DNA of 9,158 bases from a bacterium UBP1_UBA4771 (GTDB lineage Bacteria > Krumholzibacteriota > Krumholzibacteriia > Krumholzibacteriales > Krumholzibacteriaceae), in contig DHHN01000085.1 of NCBI GenBank assembly GCA_002403295.1, positions 1-9,158 of the forward strand. Direction: 5' to 3'. Positions 1 to 6,314 of this stretch are shown here, piece after piece. Each line of letters opens with the position of its first letter. Position 1 is the first letter of the stretch. The notes under the pieces are model-generated. The model was not told the origin of the DNA. It worked only from the letters and a program-made list of their open reading frames with translations, and ran no database searches. The position numbers were made by a program, and so were the translations under genes.

Positions 1-701
1 ACACGCTCGAGACGATCGCGAAGATCAAGAGGCGGCACCGCGGGCTCCCGCTCATCGCGGGCAACATCGCGACCGCGGAGGCGGCGCGCGATCTCATCAG
101 GCTCGGCGTCGACGCGATCAACGTGGGCATGGGGCCGAGCGCCATCTGCACGACGCGCGTCATCGCCGGAATCGGCGTGCCGCAGCTCACGGCGATCATG
201 GACTGCGCCGCGGTCGCCGCGAAGGCGGGCGTGCCGCTCATCGCCGACGGCGGGATCAAGTATTCGGGCGACGTCGTCAAGGCGCTCGCGGCCGGCGCCG
301 ACAGCGTCATGATCGGGAGCCTCTTCGCCGGCACGGACGAGAGCCCGGGCGAAATCGTCTACTACGAGGGCAAGAGCTACAAGATGTACCGCGGCATGGG
401 CTCGATCGAGGCGATGAAGCGCGGATCGAGCGACCGCTATTTCCAGGAAGGCGTCTCGGAGGAGAACAAGCTCGTCGCCGAGGGGATCGAGGGGCGCGTT
501 TCCTACAAGGGGAGCCTCTCGAGCAGCGTATTCCAGCTCATCGGCGGCCTGCGGGCCGGCATGGGATACTGCGGCGTCGGCACGATCGAGCAGCTCAAGA
601 AGAAGGGGCGCTTCATCCGCATCACGGCGGCGGGCCTGCGCGAGAGTCATCCGCACGACATTATCATCACGAAGGAAGCTCCGAACTACCGGGCGAGCTG
701 A
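1..701 (+). CDS. guaB: IMP dehydrogenase, C-terminal part (5' end outside window)
   Basis: This is the C-terminal part of inosine-5'-monophosphate dehydrogenase, which oxidises IMP to XMP with NAD+ in the committed step of GMP synthesis in the cytosol. The reading frame is open from base 3, and the real start lies upstream of the window. Visible landmarks, in order, are LPLIAGNIAT, the catalytic loop GPSAICTTR (catalytic Cys codon at 147-149), GVPQLTAI, the phosphate-binding ADGGIKYSGD, IGSLFAGTDE, the RGMGS segment, the mobile-flap EGRVSYKG with the Arg and Tyr used for water activation, and the C-terminal ESHPHDI. The N-terminal barrel strands and any CBS pair are not in the window. The loop reads PSA where most family members have PGS, a mild variation. 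The next gene starts 16 bp downstream on the same strand, which suggests co-transcription. GMP reductase is less likely because the flap and C-terminus are of IMPDH type. Confidence 0.96.
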   Translation, partial: TLETIAKIKRRHRGLPLIAGNIATAEAARDLIRLGVDAINVGMGPSAICTTRVIAGIGVPQLTAIMDCAAVAAKAGVPLIADGGIKYSGDVVKALAAGADSVMIGSLFAGTDESPGEIVYYEGKSYKMYRGMGSIEAMKRGSSDRYFQEGVSEENKLVAEGIEGRVSYKGSLSSSVFQLIGGLRAGMGYCGVGTIEQLKKKGRFIRITAAGLRESHPHDIIITKEAPNYRAS

Positions 702-717
702 CGACAACGGGAGCCGG

Positions 718-1437
718 ATGGATTCACTCGAAACTCGCGAGCGCCTCGCGCTCCTCGGCGGCCTCGTGGAACGCTTCGGCGTCGACGTCGTGTCGTCGTG
801 TTCCATCGACGACGAGACGAGGGCGCGGTTTCACGGCTCGATCCGAAGCATCGCGTCGCGGCTCGACCACGCGATCCTGCTCGGCATCCGGCTCTCGGCC
901 GAGGTGCTCGATACGATCGAAGGCGCGCCGAACTGGACCTACTACCATCACTACCGGACGGTGAACTTCGCGCTCGATCAGGCGGCGCTGTTCGCGGCGA
1001 GGGAGTGCCGGCGGCTCGGCGGCCGGGCCCTGCCGATACCCGCTTCGCAGGTCATGGACTGGGAACGCCTCCTCGGGCATCTCTCGCACCGCGAGCTCGG
1101 GGAGCGCGCGGGCGTCGGCTGGCGGGGAAGGAACAATCTCCTCGTGCATCCGGTCCACGGCTCGCAGGTGCGTTACGCCACCGTTCTGACCGATCTCGCC
1201 CTGCCGTCGCCCGGCATCGAGCTCGCCGCCGGCGCCGACTGCGGCGATTGCCGCGCGTGCGTCGACGTGTGTCCGGCGGGGGCCATCGCCATGGATCCGC
1301 TCGCGTTCGATCTCGACCGCTGCACGGCGCAGGTGAGGCGATTCTCGCGGAGCGAAAAGCTGAACGTCCTCATCTGCGGCATATGCGTGCGGGCATGCCG
1401 CGGCGGCGCGTCCGCCGCGCGGGAAGGAATCGCATGA
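718..1437 (+). CDS. Short QueG-like double-[4Fe-4S] protein
   Basis: This 239-residue protein is related to epoxyqueuosine reductase (QueG, COG1600), the cobalamin-dependent enzyme that finishes queuosine synthesis in tRNA. The family match rests on AGVGWRGRNNLL (about residues 137-148), which corresponds to the AGLGWIGKNTLL-type motif, and on two cluster motifs. The first is C175-x2-C178-x2-C181-x3-C185-P. The second is C202 followed by C220-x2-C223-x3-C227. This is the arrangement of an 8Fe ferredoxin domain. Unlike true QueG (usually about 350-380 residues) it ends just after the second cluster and has no C-terminal HEAT-like region. The GRDYH segment carrying the catalytic Asp of QueG is not recognisable; the region reads TYYHHYRTVN instead. 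It is therefore safer to call it a ferredoxin-type QueG relative of unknown substrate. The ATG at 718 has a GGGAG about 5 nt upstream and lies 16 bp after guaB. Its stop overlaps the next start. Confidence 0.82.
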   Translation: MDSLETRERLALLGGLVERFGVDVVSSCSIDDETRARFHGSIRSIASRLDHAILLGIRLSAEVLDTIEGAPNWTYYHHYRTVNFALDQAALFAARECRRLGGRALPIPASQVMDWERLLGHLSHRELGERAGVGWRGRNNLLVHPVHGSQVRYATVLTDLALPSPGIELAAGADCGDCRACVDVCPAGAIAMDPLAFDLDRCTAQVRRFSRSEKLNVLICGICVRACRGGASAAREGIA

Positions 1438-2327
1438 AAGACGCCCTGGCCCGGATCAATCACTCGGTGTGGGAGTTCTCGAAGCTCGTCGCCAAGCATC
1501 CCGAGAACTACACGATGCGGGCGGATTTTCTCCGCTATTTCCACGAGAGCCGCCTCTTCGGAGAGCGCCGCGGGAACGTTCCCGAGGACGGGCGGAGCTT
1601 TCTCATGCTTCAGGAACGCGAATCCCTCTGCTGCTATCTCCTCCACGGCATCGGCGGATCGCCCTCGGAGATGCGGCCGCTCGGCGAGTATCTCTTCAAG
1701 GCCGGCTACACCGTCTACGGCGCCCGGCTCGCGCTCGGCGACGACGGAGCGGGCGTTCTGACCGGCGAGAACGGGAGCCGCCGGTCGGTCCTGCGTCCCT
1801 GGCGGCGCGACCGGCGCGGCCGCGCGGGCTACGATTGGGAGCGCTGTCTCGCCGATGCGGACGTCGTGCTGAGCGCTCTTCTGACCTTCTCGCCGAACGT
1901 CTACGCCTTCGGCTTCAGTTTCGGCGGCGCCGTCGCCCTCAATCTGCTCCGGGACCGGCCGCTCAAGGGGGCGGTGCTCATCGCGCCGGGTCTCTTCCCG
2001 GCGCCCAACGGCCGTTCGGCGCTCTTCTCCGTGATGCGAACCCTCGCGCCGTTCGTCGCGCGGGAGGCGTTTCCGCGCGAGCACGCGCTCCTCGCGTTCG
2101 CCGAACGGACGCGCGCCCGGATCGCGGCCGTCGCGCAGCCGGTGCTCGTCATTCAGGCGTCGCGCGACCGCGTCGTATCGCCGCGAAGCCTCCGTTTCAT
2201 CAAGGAGCGCGCGAAGAATCCGAAGTCGCGCTTCGAGATCGTCGACAGCGCGCGGCATGTGCTCGTCACGGGCGACGAGGCGAAGCGCGTCTATCCCCTC
2301 TGCGCCGATTTTCTCAGAGAGATTTGA
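1434..2327 (+). CDS. Alpha/beta hydrolase, carboxylesterase/lipase-like
   Basis: This 297-residue serine hydrolase has the alpha/beta fold. The oxyanion-hole motif HGIGG is at 71-75, followed by a serine that may contact substrate. The nucleophile elbow GFSFGG places the catalytic Ser at 162. The acid is probably Asp245 in QASRDRVVSP, and the base is His275 in SARHVLV. The layout resembles monoglyceride lipase or thermostable carboxylesterase (Est30-type) enzymes, but the substrate cannot be read from the sequence. About 60 residues precede the core and resemble no domain I know. A Pro/Arg-rich cap-like insertion follows the first strands (about residues 105-135). The ATG at 1434 overlaps the preceding TGA in an ATGA junction, typical of translational coupling; in-frame Met codons further upstream lie inside the QueG-like gene and are disregarded. 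No signal peptide is seen, so it is probably cytosolic. Its last 14 bases overlap the end of the opposing gene. Confidence 0.88.
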   Translation: MKDALARINHSVWEFSKLVAKHPENYTMRADFLRYFHESRLFGERRGNVPEDGRSFLMLQERESLCCYLLHGIGGSPSEMRPLGEYLFKAGYTVYGARLALGDDGAGVLTGENGSRRSVLRPWRRDRRGRAGYDWERCLADADVVLSALLTFSPNVYAFGFSFGGAVALNLLRDRPLKGAVLIAPGLFPAPNGRSALFSVMRTLAPFVAREAFPREHALLAFAERTRARIAAVAQPVLVIQASRDRVVSPRSLRFIKERAKNPKSRFEIVDSARHVLVTGDEAKRVYPLCADFLREI

Positions 2328-3102
2328 TCCGGTCGAGCGAGCCGACGTCGAAGGCGAAGGACGGATCGAGCCCGCGGAGCGCCCGCACCGCTTCTTCGAG
2401 AGATCGCCTGCCTCGCGCCGTCGGACGGGCCCGATAGGCGGAGTACAGGTCGAGAAAGCGGTCGTACGCCTCGGCGAGCCCGACCCGCGTCCGCGCGGGT
2501 TCGGCCGCGCGCGCGAGATGGTAGAGCGTGCCGTCCGAGATGCCCCGGACGATGCCGAGATATTCTCCGGCGAGGTGGGAGAGCGCCGCGAGGTATCGCT
2601 CGAATCCGCGAGAGAGCTTTCCGAGCACCGCCGATGCGGCGTTGCTCCGCCGGGCGAGCGCCGTCGCGAGAGAGGCCGCGACGGCGTAGTACGTCTTGCC
2701 GCGGCCGATGTAAAGGCCGTCCGCCGGCGCGAAACGCCGCGCCGAGCCCGGGCGCCGGCCCCGCGCGTTTCTGAAGACGCCGAGCGCGAGCAGGAGCGTG
2801 TCGGCGCTCCGCCGGTACATCTCGTACCGCGCCCGGTCTCCGGAAGCGGCCGCGGCGGCCTCGAAAAGCTCCGCGTCGGCGGGCGCGGGATCCCCGGCGC
2901 CGCCCGGGCGCGCCGGCTGGATGCGGGAGGAGAGGAGCTCCGCGAGATAGACGTTTACGTCCTCGTCGAAGAACTCGTGATTCGTCGGATATCCCGCCTC
3001 CATGCGGCTGTAGAGAAGCGCATTCATCATGAAATACTGAGCCCGCTCGGGCGATGCGAGCCGCGAGCGGGGAAAGGGCGTATAGACGGTCAAAACGTTC
3101 AT
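2314..3102 (-). CDS. Uncharacterised helical protein
   Basis: I do not recognise this 262-residue protein. It looks soluble and mostly alpha-helical, with no signal peptide or membrane segment. Aromatic-rich stretches that look constrained include FDEDVNVYLAELL (45-57), YEMYRRSADTLLLALGVFRN (93-112), YIGRGKTYY (131-139) and GEYLGIVRGISDGTLYHL (179-196). Between them are Ala/Arg/Pro-rich linkers, such as 62-76 and 112-124. YIGRGKTYY is the most motif-like piece, but GRGKT lacks the spacing of a Walker A loop. The ATG at 3102 was chosen because GAGGA lies 8 nt upstream on the minus strand. The open frame continues much further upstream, but only as the antisense shadow of the nitrilase gene. 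The gene is divergent from the nitrilase, with a 196-bp gap, and convergent with the hydrolase, with its stop inside the hydrolase's end. Coding status is supported by the ribosome site and codon bias; function is unknown. Confidence 0.75.
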   Translation of the reverse strand: MNVLTVYTPFPRSRLASPERAQYFMMNALLYSRMEAGYPTNHEFFDEDVNVYLAELLSSRIQPARPGGAGDPAPADAELFEAAAAASGDRARYEMYRRSADTLLLALGVFRNARGRRPGSARRFAPADGLYIGRGKTYYAVAASLATALARRSNAASAVLGKLSRGFERYLAALSHLAGEYLGIVRGISDGTLYHLARAAEPARTRVGLAEAYDRFLDLYSAYRARPTARGRRSLEEAVRALRGLDPSFAFDVGSLDRIKSL

Positions 3103-3110
3103 GGTGCCTG

Positions 3111-3115
3111 TCCTC
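3111..3115 (-). promoter_or_regulatory. Ribosome binding site setting the start at 3102
   Basis: On the minus strand GAGGA is followed by 8 nt and then ATG at 3102. No comparable site was found before the upstream Met codons of the same open frame, which lie antisense to the nitrilase gene, so this site decides the start. Confidence 0.6.
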
Positions 3116-3231
3116 GATGCAGCGCGGAATGGACATACGGGTACCGCCGCCGAAGCGAGCAAGGGCCATGCCACGGCAGTTTTCCCTCCCGATCCGCTCC
3201 ACAACAAGATGCTGCGCGGCAAGGGGTTCTG

Positions 3232-3240
3232 TGGTATAAT
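3232..3240 (+). promoter_or_regulatory. Extended -10 promoter for the nitrilase gene
   Basis: The bases TGG followed by a perfect TATAAT (3235-3240) form an extended -10 element of a housekeeping sigma-70-type promoter. No good -35 hexamer is found 16-18 bp upstream (the region reads CTGCGC), which fits an extended -10 promoter. Transcription would start near 3247, giving a leader of about 50 nt before the ATG at 3299. The leader contains a small perfect hairpin, AATCG-GAAG-CGATT (3253-3266), whose role, if any, is unknown. Confidence 0.6.
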
Positions 3241-3286
3241 GAATCCCATCTCAATCGGAAGCGATTCTGTGACGGAAGTGGTTTCC

Positions 3287-3292
3287 AGGGGG
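3287..3292 (+). promoter_or_regulatory. Ribosome binding site setting the nitrilase start
   Basis: AGGGGG lies 6 nt before the ATG at 3299. It favours this ATG over in-frame ATG codons at 3101, 3209 and 3239, which lack such a site; the one at 3239 overlaps the TATAAT box and could not lie in the predicted transcript. Confidence 0.65.
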
Positions 3293-3298
3293 CAGCCC

Positions 3299-4102
3299 AT
3301 GCGGATCGGTTTCTTGCAATTGCGCCCGCGATTCGGCGCGGTCAAGGAAAACGTTCGAAAAGCCGCCGCGCTCCTCGACAAGATGTCGGATGCGATCATC
3401 GTTTTGCCGGAGCTTTTCAACACGGGGTATCTGTTCCGGAACGGCTCGGAGCTCGCCGAGCTCGCCGAGAGGGTGCCGGACGGGTACACGACGGTCGAGA
3501 TGCAGAAGCTCGCGAAGCGCCGCAAACTCACGCTCGTCTTCGGACTGGCGCAGAAACACAAGGGGGCCGTGTACAACTCCGCCGTGTGCGTGACCGCGTC
3601 CGGCAAGGTCGAGGCATACCAGAAGGCCCACCTCTTCGACCGCGAGAAGCTCTTCTTCGCTCGAGGGAAAACGCTCAAGGTCGTTCCCGCGGGCGGGGCA
3701 AAGCTCGGCCTCATGATCTGTTTCGATTGGATCTTTCCGGAAGCGGCCCGCTCGCTCGCGCTGCAAGGAGCGCAGATCCTCTGCCACCCGGCGAACCTCG
3801 TGCTTCCGTACGGGCAGGAGGCGATGCGCACGCGGTGCATCGAGAATCGCGTATTCGCGGTCACGGCGAACCGGATCGGAAGCGAGCGCCGCGGCACCAT
3901 CTGCCTCACGTTCACCGGCGGCAGCCAGATCGTGAGCCCCACCGGGGAGGTGCTCGCCTCGGCGAGCGACCGCAGCGAATCGCTCCGGGTCATCGACGTG
4001 GACATCGGAGTGGCGAACGACAAGAACGTATCGCCGAACAACGACATTTTCGCGGACCGTTCCCCCTCGCTGTATGGCGCGCTCGTGCGCAAGCGCCGCT
4101 AG
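3299..4102 (+). CDS. Carbon-nitrogen hydrolase (nitrilase superfamily)
   Basis: This 267-residue enzyme belongs to the nitrilase superfamily, which cleaves non-peptide C-N bonds in amides or carbamoyl compounds in the cytosol. The catalytic triad is complete: Glu38 in LPELFNTGY, Lys109 in YQKAHLFD, and the nucleophile Cys141 in ICFDWIFPE. Other family landmarks are FGLAQK (81-86), YNSAVCV (92-98), the HPANLV segment after the nucleophile, RCIENRVF, the FTGGSQIVSP strand turn and the final SLYGALVRKRR. The length is normal for a single-domain member. The CFDWIFPE and HPANLV signatures resemble aliphatic amidase, omega-amidase or N-carbamoyl hydrolase branches, but substrate cannot be assigned. 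It has its own promoter upstream and appears monocistronic, since a 279-bp gap follows. The neighbouring divergent gene of unknown function offers no metabolic clue. The start at 3299 opens with MRIGFLQLRP, the usual first beta strand of the family. Confidence 0.93.
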   Translation: MRIGFLQLRPRFGAVKENVRKAAALLDKMSDAIIVLPELFNTGYLFRNGSELAELAERVPDGYTTVEMQKLAKRRKLTLVFGLAQKHKGAVYNSAVCVTASGKVEAYQKAHLFDREKLFFARGKTLKVVPAGGAKLGLMICFDWIFPEAARSLALQGAQILCHPANLVLPYGQEAMRTRCIENRVFAVTANRIGSERRGTICLTFTGGSQIVSPTGEVLASASDRSESLRVIDVDIGVANDKNVSPNNDIFADRSPSLYGALVRKRR

Positions 4103-4276
4103 CGGAACCGCTTCGACCGGTCTCCATGGCGCCCCCGCTTTGCCCGGCCCGCGCCGCCGGGACCCGCGTGCAAAACGCGAAGACCGGTGCGCGCAATGCT
4201 TCGCCCGTTCCGCCCTTTTTCCCTTTAATTCCCAATAAGACCTTGCCATTGCTCATGTTTGAAGCTTTGCCGCCCC
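4103..4276. other. Intergenic region between nitrilase and sigma-54 promoter
   Basis: No gene is seen here. The region carries an 8-bp inverted repeat, ACCGGTCT at 4116-4123 and AGACCGGT at 4181-4188, each containing the palindrome ACCGGT. Between them is a small hairpin, CGCGT-gcaaa-ACGCG (4165-4179). A pyrimidine/T-rich stretch follows at about 4213-4227, but no strong hairpin directly abuts it, so I do not call a terminator. The repeat sits about 90-160 bp upstream of the -24 box, where sigma-54 activators usually bind; this is position only, with no known activator motif recognised. Confidence 0.35.
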
Positions 4277-4291
4277 TGGCATAATCCTTGC
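4277..4291 (+). promoter_or_regulatory. Sigma-54 (RpoN) -24/-12 promoter
   Basis: TGGCATAATCCTTGC matches the sigma-54 consensus TGGCAC-N5-TTGC at all core positions except C to T after TGGCA. It has the diagnostic GG (4278-4279) to GC (4290-4291) spacing of exactly 10 bases. Transcription would start about 12 bp after the GC, near 4303, giving an untranslated leader of about 80 nt before the ATG at 4382. It is intergenic, in the right orientation, and the only promoter-like sequence I find before the four-gene cluster. Sigma-54 promoters need an AAA+ enhancer-binding protein; none is encoded in the window. Confidence 0.68.
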
Positions 4292-4371
4292 GAAAATTCG
4301 CTCCGACATCGAATTACCTGCACCGGGAATCGACCGGATTCGCATACCCGACTGCCTGGGCCGAAGACGAG

Positions 4372-4377
4372 AAGGAG
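4372..4377 (+). promoter_or_regulatory. Ribosome binding site of the chemoreceptor-like gene
   Basis: AAGGAG lies 4 nt before the ATG at 4382. It rejects the longer frame from 4259, whose first codons would lie upstream of, and within, the sigma-54 promoter. Confidence 0.65.
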
Positions 4378-4381
4378 AGCA

Positions 4382-6304
4382 ATGGTGAAGAAGAAGACGG
4401 CAAAAAAGCGCGTTTCGAAATCGTCGAAACCCGTTCTCACCTCGCCGTGGAAGATCGGATTACTCGTGTCGCTTCTCCTCGTGCTCGTGAGTCTCGGCGT
4501 CGGCGGCTACTTCGTGTACACCTACCGCATCCAGCTCTCGTGGATCGCGATCGGACCATCCGGCTGGAGCTTCGATTCGTACGGATTTTTCCGCGAAATG
4601 TATCCGCTCGCCGCGGTCGTCACGATCATATCGCTCGTCGCCTATTTCGCCGTCGTCTCCGCGGTCAGGCGCTATCGATGCTACCTCGATTCGGGGCAGG
4701 ACTATCGCAAGATGATCTCGCTCGCCCAGAGTATCGACGATCTCACGAATCCCGCCGAGATCGCGCGCCTTTCCGCGTACCCGGAGCTCCAGGGCGTGCT
4801 CCGAAACTACGGCGACCAGATACGCGAGATATCGCAGGACATCGGGCGCGGGCAGGAGTTGCTCGGTTTCGAAGAGTTCGACGGGGACGTCGAGGCGCTT
4901 CTCGGCGATGAGGCGTTGCCGGGAACCGTTCTCGGCTCGAAGCCCTACGCGAAGGCCTTCCGCAGGATCGTGGAGCGCCTCGCGGCGGACCGGGCGAGGA
5001 TGGACGAGCTCGCGAAGCAGAGCGAGACCGATCGGCGGGCGCTCGGGCGCGCCGCCCTCGCCTGCGGGCGCGTCGTGGAAGCGGCGGGCGGCATCGGCGA
5101 GGAGCTCATGGAACTCGCGAAGACGGCGAGCGAGCTCGACCGCGTCGCGAACGAGCTCGACGCGCGTGCCCCGCTGGCCGGTGCGGAACACGGGCCGAAG
5201 CCTGATGCGTGGAAGGGCGCCGGAGCGGACGTCGAGGGCGCGGCGAGAAAGCTCGAAGACGGAAAAACATTGCTGCAGGAGCTATCGGACGAGAACAACA
5301 GCGTCGCGATCGCCCTCGCGCTCATGGCGGCGCGCGGGCCGGCCGACGGACAGGAGCTCGCGGCCTTCGCCGATCGCGTCCGCATAACGGCGGAACGATT
5401 TCACAAACTCGGGGCGGTCGTCGGGCTCGTCGCGAAGCAGCTTCTCGGCGCGTGCTACGCGCTCAAGGAAACCGCGCCTCAGGCCGCCGCGGCGAATCCT
5501 CCCGCGGGCCTCGACGATCGTTCGCGCCGCGCGATCGTCGAGATCGCCGGCGAGATAGAACGGCGGAGCGCGAGACTCGGGAACCTGATCTGCAGCCTCG
5601 GAAGCGATCTGCACGACGCGCAGGAACTGCTCCAGCGCGATTTCACGAATCAACCCCCGGCGGGGCCGGAAACCCCGACCGCATTTGACGAGCACGTTCC
5701 GGCCGCCGAGGCGCCCGCCGCCTCCAAGAGCTCGAGCGACTCCTCGGCCTTCGTCATCGACCGCGGCAGCACGTGGAGCGGCATGCCGGGCACCGCGAGC
5801 GAACCGGCGGAGCGGGTCGAAGAACCCCCGGCGGAGATGGACCCGGCGGCGTCGTCGGAACCGGAGAGCGAAACGCCGCCGGCGCAGGAGGAGACGACGA
5901 ACGCCGCGGATTTCTCGGATATGTCGAGCCTCAGAGACCTGGACGGCGAACGCCCCTCCGGAAAGCGCGCGAGCGTTCCCGAGCCGCGGCCCGCCGAGGA
6001 AGAGGGAGCGAGCGGTCAAGAACAGCGACCCGCCGCGGAAGAGCGCGCGGGCGAGCCAACGGCGCCGCCGGCGGCCGAGGGTGGATGGATGGAGATGCCG
6101 GGACACCGGTGGCTCAAGATAGACGTGGAGAAGAACGAGCCCGATGATGACCGCGCGGTCGACGTGAAGGTCGAATCGCCGGCGCCGAATGAAGCGCCTC
6201 GCCGCGCCGCGGAGCCCGAGGACGGAACGGAAAGCGATCCCATTCACGATCTCGTCGCGCTCGGCGCGGTCGAATACGTCGAAGAAGTCGAAGCGGAGAG
6301 ATGA
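4382..6304 (+). CDS. Degenerate chemoreceptor (MCP)-like membrane protein with disordered tail
   Basis: This 640-residue protein begins with a Lys-rich cytosolic N-terminus, then TM1 (about 25-47), a periplasmic loop of only about 27 residues, and TM2 (about 75-95). No ligand-binding domain fits in that loop. A long helical cytosolic region (about 195-425) follows. It contains a segment, 301-334, that aligns without gaps to the MCP hairpin tip. Residues 304-308 correspond to QTNLL, and AAR (316-318) and the final ADxVR (330-334) are conserved. However, the usual Asn and Glu of LNAAIEAAR are replaced by Ala311 and Met315, and a Pro/Gly-rich break at about 260-280 interrupts the N-terminal arm. 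Residues about 425-640 are acidic, Pro/Ala/Glu-rich and probably disordered, with the motif WxxMPG twice (465-470 and 569-574). No CheR/CheB docking pentapeptide is seen at the C-terminus. It probably anchors a signalling complex with the CheA-like protein encoded immediately downstream. MCP kinship is read by eye and is moderately sure. Confidence 0.68.
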   Translation: MVKKKTAKKRVSKSSKPVLTSPWKIGLLVSLLLVLVSLGVGGYFVYTYRIQLSWIAIGPSGWSFDSYGFFREMYPLAAVVTIISLVAYFAVVSAVRRYRCYLDSGQDYRKMISLAQSIDDLTNPAEIARLSAYPELQGVLRNYGDQIREISQDIGRGQELLGFEEFDGDVEALLGDEALPGTVLGSKPYAKAFRRIVERLAADRARMDELAKQSETDRRALGRAALACGRVVEAAGGIGEELMELAKTASELDRVANELDARAPLAGAEHGPKPDAWKGAGADVEGAARKLEDGKTLLQELSDENNSVAIALALMAARGPADGQELAAFADRVRITAERFHKLGAVVGLVAKQLLGACYALKETAPQAAAANPPAGLDDRSRRAIVEIAGEIERRSARLGNLICSLGSDLHDAQELLQRDFTNQPPAGPETPTAFDEHVPAAEAPAASKSSSDSSAFVIDRGSTWSGMPGTASEPAERVEEPPAEMDPAASSEPESETPPAQEETTNAADFSDMSSLRDLDGERPSGKRASVPEPRPAEEEGASGQEQRPAAEERAGEPTAPPAAEGGWMEMPGHRWLKIDVEKNEPDDDRAVDVKVESPAPNEAPRRAAEPEDGTESDPIHDLVALGAVEYVEEVEAER

Positions 6305-6309
6305 GGTGA
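6303..6309 (+). promoter_or_regulatory. Ribosome binding site overlapping the upstream stop codon
   Basis: GAGGTGA lies 5 nt before GTG at 6315 and overlaps the TGA of the preceding gene (6302-6304), implying translational coupling. A second candidate start, GTG at 6306, has GGAGAG (6295-6300) 5 nt upstream, so the start could be three codons earlier. Confidence 0.45.
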
Positions 6310-6314
6310 CGCTC

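Noticed and set aside
3239..3298. Start of the nitrilase at ATG 3239
   Set aside because: This ATG overlaps the TATAAT box and has no ribosome site. Residues before MRIGFLQ do not look like the family's first strand.
3103..4092. Upstream extension of the minus-strand frame that ends at 2314, making a 592-residue protein
   Set aside because: The extra part is exactly antisense to the nitrilase gene, whose catalytic triad is complete. A good ribosome site sits at 3111-3115 for the start at 3102.
4101..4230. Rho-independent terminator after the nitrilase gene
   Set aside because: Inverted repeats and a T-rich stretch are both present, but no stable hairpin directly precedes the T-run.
2257..4284. 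Long + strand open frame of 675 codons
   Set aside because: It runs antisense to one gene and out of frame with the nitrilase gene. Its Arg/Ala/Pro-rich composition without motifs is a GC-rich shadow.
4259..4285. Sigma-70 promoter with TTGAAG and CATAAT before the chemoreceptor-like gene
   Set aside because: The spacing is only 15 bp and the match is poor, while the overlapping TGGCA/TTGC blocks fit sigma-54 with exact spacing.
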